Source: Bacillota bacterium
Lineage (GTDB): Bacteria > Bacillota_E > Sulfobacillia > Sulfobacillales > Sulfobacillaceae
Direction: 5' to 3'
Length of the DNA stretch: 12,427 nucleotides
Assembly: GCA_021802375.1 (NCBI GenBank)
Contig: JAKAAL010000049.1
Location: 1 to 12,427, forward strand
Positions within the stretch are counted from its first letter, which is position 1, and each line of letters starts with the position of its first letter. The notes beneath the pieces were generated by a model. It was given only the letters and a program-made list of their open reading frames with translations. It was not told where the DNA came from and searched no databases. Position numbers and translations under genes: made by a program. Shown here one piece after another: positions 1 to 6,815 of this stretch.

Positions 1-111
1 TAGCTCCAAAGCATCAATAGCGTGGCGCTCAAACCGCTGAATCGCGGAACGTACACTCGCCCCTCCATCTTTGGCTATTTTGGGATATGACCCTAAAGTA
101 GTTAAGCGCAT
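1..111 (-). CDS. MetE-like cobalamin-independent methionine synthase, N-terminal fragment
   Basis: Only the first 37 codons are present; the gene runs off the left edge. The ATG at 109-111 is preceded by AAGGGAGA (121-128) at normal spacing, which fixes the start. The N-terminus reads MRLTTLGSYPKI, then a Ser/Arg-rich stretch (GASVRSAIQRF). A short start leading straight into a T-x-G-S-Y-P motif is typical of the MetE/UroD-like methionine synthase family, which transfers a methyl group to homocysteine. The assignment is strengthened by an S-box riboswitch immediately upstream and by divergent trans-sulfuration genes. With so little protein visible, the full-length MetE and the short MetE-like forms cannot be told apart. 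A different methionine or SAM pathway gene is possible but less likely. Confidence 0.6.
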   Translation of the reverse strand, partial: MRLTTLGSYPKIAKDGGASVRSAIQRFERHAIDALEL

Positions 112-151
112 TAATTTCGATCTCCCTTACTCGACAGAATGGGGTGCATAG

Positions 152-181
152 AAAAAAACACACCTGACAAGAAGAGGCGTG
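152..181 (-). terminator. S-box-controlled intrinsic terminator
   Basis: On the minus strand CACGCCT (175-181) pairs with AGGTGTG (159-165) across a 9-nt loop and is followed at once by seven T (152-158). The loop and the proximal stem overlap a segment (166-176) that can instead pair over 11 bp, including two G-U pairs, with 186-196, which is the 3' strand of aptamer helix P1. This gives a standard OFF switch: SAM-bound P1 leaves the terminator free to form, while free RNA forms the antiterminator. Confidence 0.9.
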
Positions 182-187
182 CGCACT

Positions 188-299
188 CTTCTCATCTGCA
201 AAGATCCAGCAAACCCGGACCTTTCAGGATTTAGCACCCTCCCTCACGGGGGTTGCCGGGTTTCATAGGGCCAGTCCCTCCACCACTCTCGATAAGAAG
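188..299 (-). promoter_or_regulatory. SAM-I (S-box) riboswitch aptamer
   Basis: Read on the minus strand, this has the S-box landmarks in order: CTTATCGAGAG, GGTGGAGGGACTGGCCC, ATGAAACCCGGCAACC, GGTGCTAAATCCTG and a closing GATGAGAAG. The outer P1 helix pairs 291-299 with 188-196 over nine base pairs. It lies directly upstream of the MetE-like start codon. By family knowledge it binds S-adenosylmethionine and switches the downstream methionine gene off when SAM is plentiful. Confidence 0.95.
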
Positions 300-320
300 C
301 AAACGTATTGAATTGATTGG

Positions 321-349
321 ACTGTATCATCTGACGGCCGGAAGGTCAA
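321..349 (-). promoter_or_regulatory. Probable sigma-A promoter of the S-box/metE-like transcript
   Basis: On the minus strand there is TTGACC (344-349), a 17-nt spacer and TACAGT (321-326), placing transcription start about 10-15 nt before the aptamer. The -35 matches five of six consensus bases and the -10 four of six. Confidence 0.6.
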
Positions 350-350
350 T

Positions 351-393
351 GGCCTAGATTCCAATGATGTAAAATAGGCCCATGATAATTATC
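351..393. repeat. Two inverted repeats in the divergent intergenic region
   Basis: GGCCTA (351-356) and TAGGCC (375-380) form a perfect 6-bp inverted repeat with an 18-nt centre. Beside it is the perfect palindrome GATAATTATC (384-393). Both lie just upstream of the minus-strand -35 box. They could be operators for a regulator of the methionine genes, but no known operator is clearly matched. The rest of 394-500 shows nothing I can assign. Confidence 0.3.
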
Positions 394-501
394 TTCCCTA
401 AACCCTGAAAATGATGGCTATCCCGTGCAACAGTCCCAGCAAACGATGGTGTCCGATAGGATTTTCCACGATTGGCGTCGAGTTAACCACCATCCTTCCT
501 G

Positions 502-531
502 TTGCCCGCAGGCTCAAAACCGTGTTAGCAT
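502..531 (+). promoter_or_regulatory. Weak candidate promoter for the small membrane protein
   Basis: TTGCCC (502-507) and TAGCAT (526-531) are separated by 18 nt. Transcription would start about 20 nt before the Shine-Dalgarno of the next gene. Both boxes are imperfect. Confidence 0.25.
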
Positions 532-558
532 AAGTGGTAAATAATGGGAGGCGAAACC

Positions 559-843
559 ATGTCAACCTCATCAGAAACTACGCGGGACCATAAGTCCATG
601 ACCCTGACCAGCTCCACCCGGAAAAATAAGCCCAAAAAGCACTATCTGCGCAACAGTCTTTTGTTCCTGGTGTTGTTGGCTGGGATTGTGCTGTGGCAAC
701 TTATCCCGATCATTAATGGCCTAGGGACCATGCAGCACGCACTAAGTCATGCTGAAACGACCCGAGCCGTCTTCGCCACAATCCTCTCAAACCTCTACCA
801 CAAAGTGCAGCAGGCAGCTATTCCGTTATTGAGACACCTATAG
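559..843 (+). CDS. Small single-span membrane protein of unknown function
   Basis: This gene encodes 94 aa and I do not recognise the family. The start is set at ATG 559 because GGGAGG (546-551) sits seven bases upstream; the earlier in-frame ATG at 544 would overlap this site. The first 32 residues are polar, Ser/Thr-rich and then strongly basic (RKNKPKKHYLR). One hydrophobic segment follows (about residues 33-55), then an amphipathic tail of about 40 residues. By the positive-inside rule the N-terminus should be cytoplasmic. There is no signal peptidase site or enzymatic motif. It diverges from the riboswitch-controlled gene and stands 193 bases ahead of the met operon, so membership in that operon is uncertain. 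The good ribosome site supports a real gene. Confidence 0.6.
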   Translation: MSTSSETTRDHKSMTLTSSTRKNKPKKHYLRNSLLFLVLLAGIVLWQLIPIINGLGTMQHALSHAETTRAVFATILSNLYHKVQQAAIPLLRHL

Positions 844-995
844 GTTCACAGAGAGGAGAGACGGTCCCCGAGCCCAATGCGTCAGGGCACACCCTGTCCG
901 GGTAATTTCTTTGTTATCCCTTCGTGGCTAACACCTAATCCAGGCCAGAAGCCCCCGGTGTCTTCACCGATGTCTACGCCAGAATCCACCGGGTA

Positions 996-1004
996 TGGTA
1001 AAAT
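996..1004 (+). promoter_or_regulatory. Candidate extended -10 promoter of the met operon
   Basis: TGG followed by TAAAAT (999-1004) makes an extended -10 element with one mismatch to TATAAT. No convincing -35 is visible. It would give a leader of about 26 nt to the GTG at 1037. No SAM riboswitch or T-box was found between 844 and 1036. Confidence 0.4.
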
Positions 1005-1036
1005 AATCACCAAACACGACTAGGGGTGTGCTCTCA

Positions 1037-1420
1037 GTGGCCGACGATTTGTCCTTTGACCTTTTGGCTGCCAGTCTGCGCCAAGATGGCGGCGACATCT
1101 TGGCTTTTCTAGAGATCCTCGCCAAAAAACTCGAAGATGCGATCCCGAGCCAAACTACTGTGGAGCGCCGCGGCGGGCTCTTCGCTAAGGTTAAACCAGT
1201 TGCGGCGATACACGTGACGCTGGGCGACATGAAATACAGCCTCCTCCAAAACCGGGGGCATCTCGAAGCGCACCGGATAAAGCTCGTTCGTGACATTGCC
1301 CTTAAGACCGAAACCGTACCGTTGGATCAGTGGATTGAGAGACTTAGTCAAGAACTTTTGACATTAGCCTCGCAAAGCACCGCCATACGAGAGGGCCTCG
1401 AGCGCTTTCTATTATCCTAA
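1037..1420 (+). CDS. Conserved-looking hypothetical protein, first gene of the met operon
   Basis: This soluble protein of 127 aa (130 if the GTG at 1028 is used) belongs to no family I recognise. GTG 1037 is preferred because AGGGGTG (1022-1028) lies eight bases upstream; GTG 1028 would overlap that site. The N-terminal third is a helical segment (LAFLEILAKKLEDAIP). A beta-rich basic centre follows (VERRGGLFAKVKPVAAIHVTLG), then a polar stretch with alternating charge and a helical C-terminus starting at VPLDQWIERLSQEL. There are no membrane segments, metal-binding clusters or nucleotide-binding motifs. Its stop is only 20 bases before the MetI-like start, with that gene's ribosome site in the gap, so the three genes are probably co-transcribed. 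A role in methionine synthesis is suggested by position only. Confidence 0.75.
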   Translation: MADDLSFDLLAASLRQDGGDILAFLEILAKKLEDAIPSQTTVERRGGLFAKVKPVAAIHVTLGDMKYSLLQNRGHLEAHRIKLVRDIALKTETVPLDQWIERLSQELLTLASQSTAIREGLERFLLS

Positions 1421-1440
1421 GTGGCGAAAGGAGACTCCCT

Positions 1441-2589
1441 ATGTCAAGCCATGCGTGGCATCGCGAGACCATGCTCGCCCAGGTAGGCATCCAGACCGAC
1501 CCCACATACGGATCGGTCTCGGCTCCCATTTATCCATCGGTGACCTTCCGGCACGGCCCCGAGGGTCTCGGGCCTTTTGACTACTCGCGCACCGACAATC
1601 CGACGCGGGCCGCGCTTTCCGACGCGCTAACAATCTTAGAAGGCGGCGCCGGATCCAGCCTCTTTAGTTCCGGGATGGCGGCGATTCAGGCGGTTGTCGC
1701 CACATTATCGCAGGGTGACCACGTGGTGCTCACGGAAGATGTCTACGGAGGCACCTATCGGTTATTTGAGGATACCTTTTCGAAATTTGGCATTGCCACA
1801 ACCTATGTCAACACACGAAACTTATCCCAGGTCAGATCGGCGATGCGGCCCACCACCCAACTAGTCTTCGTCGAAAGCCCCAGTAACCCCTTGCTACAAA
1901 TTACGGACATTCGAGCTATGGCAGAAATCGCCCATGAGTTCGGTGCGCTCTTAACCGTCGATAACACATTCATGACCTTTATCCGCCAGCGCCCCCTTGA
2001 ACTAGGAGCCGACCTTGTCGTCTACAGCGCCACCAAATATCTAGCAGGCCACAATGACGTACTGGCCGGAGCCGTCATTGCACGCGATTCGGAGGTTGCG
2101 GCCCATATTGCTGCAATCGCCAATACCTTAGGTGGAGTCTTAAGTCCTCAAGATAGCTGGCTCATGATGCGCGGCCTAAAGACACTGGCATTGCGTCTCA
2201 ATCAACAAGAAGCGACGGCACGCCAGGTTGCTCAATTCTTGGACAAGCATCCTCGCGTGCTACGGGTCTGCTTTCCGGAATTGGGACTAGATCGAGATGT
2301 GTCACTGCACCGCCAGCAGGCCACGGGTCCCGGGGCTATGGTCTCGTTCCAACTGCCTAAGAATTTAGACCCCAGGGATTTTTCTGCACGCCTCCAATGC
2401 ATCCTACCCGCTGTCAGTCTAGGTGGTGTGGAATCCCTCATTACCCATCCCTACACCGAGACTCATCGCGAACTTCCAGAAGCCTTGCGGCTCGCCCTGG
2501 GGATTCAACCGGGGCTCATGCGGTTATCGGTAGGGATCGAGCATGCCGCGGACATCTTACGGGACCTGGACGCCGCACTGGAACTCTAA
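1441..2589 (+). CDS. metI: Trans-sulfuration PLP enzyme, MetI/MetB-like (cystathionine gamma-synthase or O-acylhomoserine sulfhydrylase)
   Basis: This is a full-length (382 aa) member of the Cys/Met-metabolism PLP enzyme family (fold type I). Visible active-site features are YSRTDNPTR (48-56, with the phosphate-binding Tyr and Arg of the neighbouring subunit), SSGMAAI (76-82), the cofactor-stacking Tyr in VYGGTYR (Y102), the pyridine-nitrogen Asp in TVDNTF (D174), the Schiff-base Lys in YSATKYLAGHND (K199), SLGGVESL (E331) and the carboxylate-binding Arg in RLSVGIE (R361). It should join an activated homoserine ester to cysteine or sulfide in the cytoplasm. Which of the two it uses cannot be read from sequence. 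AAAGGAG (1427-1433) fixes the start. The following MetC-like gene makes the pair resemble Bacillus metI-metC. The symbol is by analogy. Confidence 0.85.
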   Translation: MSSHAWHRETMLAQVGIQTDPTYGSVSAPIYPSVTFRHGPEGLGPFDYSRTDNPTRAALSDALTILEGGAGSSLFSSGMAAIQAVVATLSQGDHVVLTEDVYGGTYRLFEDTFSKFGIATTYVNTRNLSQVRSAMRPTTQLVFVESPSNPLLQITDIRAMAEIAHEFGALLTVDNTFMTFIRQRPLELGADLVVYSATKYLAGHNDVLAGAVIARDSEVAAHIAAIANTLGGVLSPQDSWLMMRGLKTLALRLNQQEATARQVAQFLDKHPRVLRVCFPELGLDRDVSLHRQQATGPGAMVSFQLPKNLDPRDFSARLQCILPAVSLGGVESLITHPYTETHRELPEALRLALGIQPGLMRLSVGIEHAADILRDLDAALEL

Positions 2590-2634
2590 TCTAAACCGAG
2601 ATAACCCACCGTTCAACGAGAGGAAGGTTCCTAA

Positions 2635-3789
2635 ATGTCCACCAAACCCAAATCCGACACGGACTTTGTTCATAATCACCAATTGGATCCAAAAAGCCAA
2701 GCAGTGGTCCCGCCTATCTATCGTGCCACCACATACCATCAGGCGGATCCGTGGCATCCTCCGGATTTCGATTACGCCCGGTCCGGTAACCCGACCCGAA
2801 ATGCCCTAGAGGCTGCCATTGCATCCATCGAAGGGGGAGCCCGGGGATTCGCTTTTGCTTCCGGTATGGCCGCCCTCACGGCTAGCTTTTTGCTTTTGGA
2901 GAGCGGAGATCATGTCCTGGTATCCGAAGATTGCCAGGGCGGTACCCAAAGACTTCTGCGCGGCGTTTTCGGCCGATTTGGCCTGAGCGCTACTTATGTT
3001 AATACCGATTCCGTAGCCCATTTGGAGTCGGCTCGCCGATCTAACACCAAAGCCATTCTAGTCGAGAACTTTTCCAACCCCTTTCTCCACGTAGCCGATA
3101 TCCCCCGCATCGTCCATTGGGCCCATCATTACCAAATTAGTGTGTGGGTGGATAACACCTTCATGACCCCCTACCTACAAAATCCCTTGGGCATGGGAGC
3201 GGATCTAGTACTACATTCTGGAACCAAGATGATCGGAGGCCACTCCGATGTCACGGCCGGAATCGCGGTAGCGAGAGAGCCGGCCCTGGCCGAACGCCTC
3301 TACTTTATCCAGAACGCTGCCGGAGCAATTTTATCCCCAGACGACGCATACACGGTGCACCGGGGTCTACGGACGCTCCCGGTGCGGATGCGGCAGGCAT
3401 CGCGCAGCGCACAGACCTTGGCAGAAAACCTGGCCCGGAATCCCGCGGTACACACCGTCTACTACCCTGGTCTACCGGAACACCCGGGCCATGACGTTGC
3501 CCAACATACCATGGCAACCGAACGTGGATTCGGACAAATGCTCACCTTTCGCCTCGGTAGCGCCGAAGCGGTGGCAACAATGGTATCGCGCTTGCGCTGG
3601 GCCCGAATTGGAGCCGGGCTCGGCGGTACCGAAACCATCGTGTCTTTACCCGAACTGCACTGCCACGCCGCCCTGACCCCCGAAGAACGACGAGTCCGAG
3701 AAATCACCGGAGACGTCGTACGGGTATCGGTGGGCCTCGAGGAGATGACCGACTTGCTTCAAGACTTCCAACACGCGCTGGCATTCTAA
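2635..3789 (+). CDS. metC: Trans-sulfuration PLP enzyme, MetC-like (cystathionine beta-lyase candidate)
   Basis: This 384 aa protein is a second member of the Cys/Met PLP family, 45 bases after the first and with AGGAAGG before its ATG. It keeps FDYARSGNPTR (45-55), ASGMAAL, WVDNTFMTPY (D173), the Schiff-base Lys in HSGTKMIGGHSD (K198), GLGGTETIVSLP and the C-terminal Arg in VRVSVGLEE. By gene order it would cleave cystathionine to homocysteine, ammonia and pyruvate, the step before the MetE-like enzyme encoded on the other strand. One residue is unusual: the segment aligned with VYGGTYR of its neighbour reads CQGGTQR, so the usual cofactor-stacking Tyr is Gln (Q101). Substrate choice among cystathionine, O-acylhomoserine and methionine is therefore open. 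The operon ends at the hairpin 30 bases downstream. Confidence 0.8.
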   Translation: MSTKPKSDTDFVHNHQLDPKSQAVVPPIYRATTYHQADPWHPPDFDYARSGNPTRNALEAAIASIEGGARGFAFASGMAALTASFLLLESGDHVLVSEDCQGGTQRLLRGVFGRFGLSATYVNTDSVAHLESARRSNTKAILVENFSNPFLHVADIPRIVHWAHHYQISVWVDNTFMTPYLQNPLGMGADLVLHSGTKMIGGHSDVTAGIAVAREPALAERLYFIQNAAGAILSPDDAYTVHRGLRTLPVRMRQASRSAQTLAENLARNPAVHTVYYPGLPEHPGHDVAQHTMATERGFGQMLTFRLGSAEAVATMVSRLRWARIGAGLGGTETIVSLPELHCHAALTPEERRVREITGDVVRVSVGLEEMTDLLQDFQHALAF

Positions 3790-3817
3790 GTGCCGGTCGA
3801 ACCTAGTCCTTGACTTT

Positions 3818-3857
3818 GAGGGAGGTGGGCATGACCCATCAGTCACCCACCTCCTCT
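3818..3857. terminator. Bidirectional terminator between convergent genes
   Basis: GGAGGTGGG (3821-3829) pairs perfectly with CCCACCTCC (3846-3854). An inner TGAC/GTCA helix extends the stem around the loop CCATCA. It lies between the MetC-like stop and the stop of the convergent acyl-CoA ligase. Neither side has a long T-run, so strength is uncertain. Confidence 0.7.
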
Positions 3858-3873
3858 TCTGCACCTTCTGGTT

Positions 3874-5382
3874 CTAATCGTCTTCTTTCCAACTGTCCCG
3901 CGCCAATCGGCGGACTACTTTCCCCGATGGGCCAATCGGTAATTCGGAGGTGACCTTGATTCGATAAGGACACTTATAGTCGGCTAAATTGTCTCGGCAC
4001 AGGTTAGTCAGAGTCTCCAGATCTAGCGTGTGCCCCTCTCGCACCGTGACCAAGGCCAGCACTCGCTCCCCACGCCTCGGATCCGGCATTCCAAAGACCG
4101 CTGCGAGCGCTACATCGGGATGTCGGAGAAGCACTTCCTCAACCTCCGCGGGATACACATTTTCCCCCGCAACAATCATCATATCTTGCTTACGGTCGAC
4201 TAAAAATAAGAGCCCGTCGTCATTCAGGTACCCCATATCCCCCACGGTAAGAAAGCCATCAGGCGTGAAATTATTATGGTTGGCTTCCGCATTTTTCCAA
4301 TACTCGGTCATGAGGGACGGGCCCCGTACGAACACCTCGCCGATAGTCCCGCGATCCACGAGATTTCTCTTGTCATCCAGGATTTTAAGGTCCTGGCCAA
4401 TCGTCGGATAGCCGACCGATCCCAAGGGACCATGCAAGGAATGGCGCACCATGGTCGCGGCTCCATATTCCGTCGATCCGTACACGTCATAGAGGCGCGC
4501 ATTCGGAAACCCACGAATGACCCGGTCCCTGAGTGTGCTGTCCAAGGGAGCCGAGGCGGTCATAATAACCTCGAGTCCCTCGGCTTGCACTTTTCCTGAC
4601 TCGACCGCATCGGCCAAAAATGTGAGTAAACTCGGCACAAACATCCCATAATTCACCCCATGAAGATTCACCTGTTCAATGACGTGGTGCGGATGAAAAC
4701 TTCGGTGCGGGTAAATCACGCAGGACGCTCCGATGGCCATCGACAAGGTGACGAACCACATGGAATTGACATGAAACATGGGCAGAATCGCAAACCCTAC
4801 TTGTTCGGAAGAGATGCCCAGTTCGGAAACTAACGCAAGCGCAATCATGATATTCGATCGATGAGAGCGCACCGCCCCTTTAGGCTTGCCGGTTGTTCCC
4901 GATGTGTAGACTAACACCCAGGGATCGTCTTCCTGAACTTCCAAAAGGTCCGGTTCCATCGATGGGGCCGCCCTGACCTGATCCAGCCAGGTGCCTTGTG
5001 CCCCGGTGTATAAAACCTTCACCTGCCCCATAGGAAGTTGACTCAAGATGGGTTCAAATTCGGGTCCGGCAATAATCAAAGATACCTCGGCATCGGCAAT
5101 CGCGTAGGCAATCTCACGCGGCGCCCAGCGCAAATTCAATGGGACGCCGACGATCCCGGCCTTCGCGATTCCAAAGTATATTTCGGCCATCTCGAGTCCG
5201 TTGGGTAAAAGGAGGGCCACCCGCTCTCCGCGCCGGATACCTTGGCGCCGGAGGGCCCACGCAATCTGGTTAGCATGGGTATCCAACTCCTGATAGGTCA
5301 GTGCCTGGTCACCAAAAATTAATGCCTTCTTCGATCCCATACGGCGTGCGGCTCCGGACAAAGCAGACCCCACCGTTAACAT
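3874..5382 (-). CDS. AMP-forming acyl-CoA synthetase (fatty-acid-CoA ligase family)
   Basis: This 502 aa, full-length member of the adenylate-forming ANL superfamily carries the core motifs in order: the P-loop YTSGTTGKPKG (159-169), YGSTEYG (301-307), the ATP-ribose Asp in VGDMGY (D382), the hinge region DRKQDMMIVAGENVYP (396-411) and the adenylating Lys in GPSGKVVRR (K487 or K488). It should activate a carboxylic acid to acyl-AMP and then to acyl-CoA in the cytoplasm. The sequence does not show chain length. GAGGG before the ATG sets the start. It follows the flippase gene by 40 bases on the same strand, so co-transcription is likely, though a role in polysaccharide acylation is only a guess. 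It could equally serve general fatty-acid use. Confidence 0.88.
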   Translation of the reverse strand: MLTVGSALSGAARRMGSKKALIFGDQALTYQELDTHANQIAWALRRQGIRRGERVALLLPNGLEMAEIYFGIAKAGIVGVPLNLRWAPREIAYAIADAEVSLIIAGPEFEPILSQLPMGQVKVLYTGAQGTWLDQVRAAPSMEPDLLEVQEDDPWVLVYTSGTTGKPKGAVRSHRSNIMIALALVSELGISSEQVGFAILPMFHVNSMWFVTLSMAIGASCVIYPHRSFHPHHVIEQVNLHGVNYGMFVPSLLTFLADAVESGKVQAEGLEVIMTASAPLDSTLRDRVIRGFPNARLYDVYGSTEYGAATMVRHSLHGPLGSVGYPTIGQDLKILDDKRNLVDRGTIGEVFVRGPSLMTEYWKNAEANHNNFTPDGFLTVGDMGYLNDDGLLFLVDRKQDMMIVAGENVYPAEVEEVLLRHPDVALAAVFGMPDPRRGERVLALVTVREGHTLDLETLTNLCRDNLADYKCPYRIKVTSELPIGPSGKVVRRLARDSWKEDD

Positions 5383-5422
5383 AACTATCGCCCTCTTTTC
5401 CGCGTGATATCGATCGCCACGT

Positions 5423-6616
5423 CTAGTCTGTCATTCGATTCCGTACCACGACCCCCGCCAATGTTACAGCAACCACCAATGCGGCCAGAACCATCTGGGT
5501 TTGTGCCGTAACGTATACAAATGAGGTGAACCGATGAAGCCGTGTCATCTTCCCAATCCAATAGAGCAAGCCTAAACCGGATGCTATGACAACCTCCCAC
5601 CGCTTTACTGCCACAGAATATAACATCACGATATTATTAAGTCCTAACGACGCCATCCCCCACCCATAGTAGGGCAAAAACGTCACGATCGGCAAAAATC
5701 CACGTCCTAAAATCGTAACCACGATCCAGTTCCCTCGTGCCATAAAGCATCCTTCGCCAACTACTACCAGCGTAGCGTAGACGACGATCGTAATCCAGAG
5801 ATATCGGCGACGATGGGAAAAATCTGAGATAATGGCAGTAAGCATCACGGTGCCAAGGCTCTGGGACATGAACTGTAGACTATGTCCAATGGTCGCCAGA
5901 CCGTTGTAGCGACCTGCCGCCGCACCCGCCAGGGCATGCTTGGCTAGGAGGCCATCCGACAGCCCTAGTAAGATATTAATCACTCCCACTAGGGCGGTTC
6001 CGGAGATCACCTTGGCGTTCGTGGCCTCCCCGGTCTCATGGACCCGGGACGCCAGATAGCGACTACCGCCCCAGGTCACCCAGGCCGCTACCCCTTCCAA
6101 AATTCCCACGGCCTCTAGTCGATAGCCACTCCAGGCCGCACCGGCGGCCGCCACCACGCGAAACCCCGTGTTAATTACCCCCAGGAGGCCTACATAGACA
6201 TACCAACGCGCCCGCTGCAATATTCCGATATTCGCGGCCAACGCCAGACTGGGTAATACTTCTGCCGTGTAAATCACTAGTAACGGTCCCGATACATGAA
6301 GTATTTGGGACAGGGTTCGATTAAAGGCCCATATCAACCCCCAGAGTAGAGCGGCAGCACCCCAAAGATAAATCGATTCGCGCTGGGCTCTGGGACCTCG
6401 TGGACGCTTGCCAAGACGCGTATAAACCAGTGTGACAACAGAGGCCGGTATGACCATGAAAGCAGTCACGTTGAGAAAGGTAGTGAGATCGCCGTAGGAG
6501 GTCGGACCCAAGACGTGAGCTAAGACCACGTGGTATAGGTAGTTAAAAAATCCGGCCATGATAGACGCCAGGCCAAAGATCAGATTGTCCTTAAAAAATT
6601 TTCGCAACGCTGCCAC
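5423..6616 (-). CDS. MOP-superfamily polysaccharide flippase (Wzx-like)
   Basis: This is an integral membrane protein of 397 aa with about 12 hydrophobic segments and short loops. The N-terminal pattern (NLIFGLASIMAGFFNYLY, then VLGPTSYGDLTTFLN) is that of Wzx/RfbX-type flippases, which carry lipid-linked glycan repeat units across the membrane. The frame is open back to 6847, but I place the start at GTG 6614-6616. GGGAGG (6622-6627) sits five bases upstream, the first transmembrane segment then begins at the usual distance, and the longer form would place an intrinsic terminator inside the coding region and overlap the previous gene. It follows the Wzz/kinase/phosphatase cassette, which supports a polysaccharide role. 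An amino-sugar or lipid exporter of the same superfamily is the main alternative. Confidence 0.8.
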   Translation of the reverse strand: MAALRKFFKDNLIFGLASIMAGFFNYLYHVVLAHVLGPTSYGDLTTFLNVTAFMVIPASVVTLVYTRLGKRPRGPRAQRESIYLWGAAALLWGLIWAFNRTLSQILHVSGPLLVIYTAEVLPSLALAANIGILQRARWYVYVGLLGVINTGFRVVAAAGAAWSGYRLEAVGILEGVAAWVTWGGSRYLASRVHETGEATNAKVISGTALVGVINILLGLSDGLLAKHALAGAAAGRYNGLATIGHSLQFMSQSLGTVMLTAIISDFSHRRRYLWITIVVYATLVVVGEGCFMARGNWIVVTILGRGFLPIVTFLPYYGWGMASLGLNNIVMLYSVAVKRWEVVIASGLGLLYWIGKMTRLHRFTSFVYVTAQTQMVLAALVVAVTLAGVVVRNRMTD

Positions 6617-6661
6617 TAGAACCTCCCGGGTTGCACTCCGGATAGCATTGCCCGAGGCCCA

Positions 6662-6692
6662 CAAAAACAGTCCCGGCACAAGGTGCCGGGAC
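6662..6692 (-). terminator. Intrinsic terminator inside the polysaccharide gene run
   Basis: GTCCCGGCAC (6683-6692 read on minus) pairs perfectly over 10 bp with GTGCCGGGAC (6670-6679) around a 3-nt loop. TG and five T follow. It lies 120 bases after the phosphatase stop and 45 bases before the flippase start. It should end the wzz-kinase-phosphatase message or act as an attenuator for the flippase. Confidence 0.85.
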
Positions 6693-6815
6693 CCACTCAT
6701 TCGATCGTTCATTCCGGATAACGCTCCAGCTCGGCTGAAACTGGATCCTAGTTGTATTTCGACAAAAGGTTCTAGAATCCTCGCGTCTAGACTCTCATTC
6801 TCAGTCTTTTGACGA

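Noticed and set aside
411..533. 41-codon open frame upstream of the small membrane protein
   Set aside because: No Shine-Dalgarno before its ATG and no recognisable protein features; the weak promoter candidate lies inside it.
883..896. CAGGG/CCCTG hairpin after the small membrane protein, considered as a terminator
   Set aside because: Only 5 bp and not followed by a T-run; the nearby CGGTG/CACCG hairpin at 956-969 is equally small. Neither is convincing.
5383..5422. Short imperfect palindrome after the flippase, considered as a terminator
   Set aside because: Very short stem and no T-run; the ribosome site of the acyl-CoA ligase follows directly, which favours readthrough.
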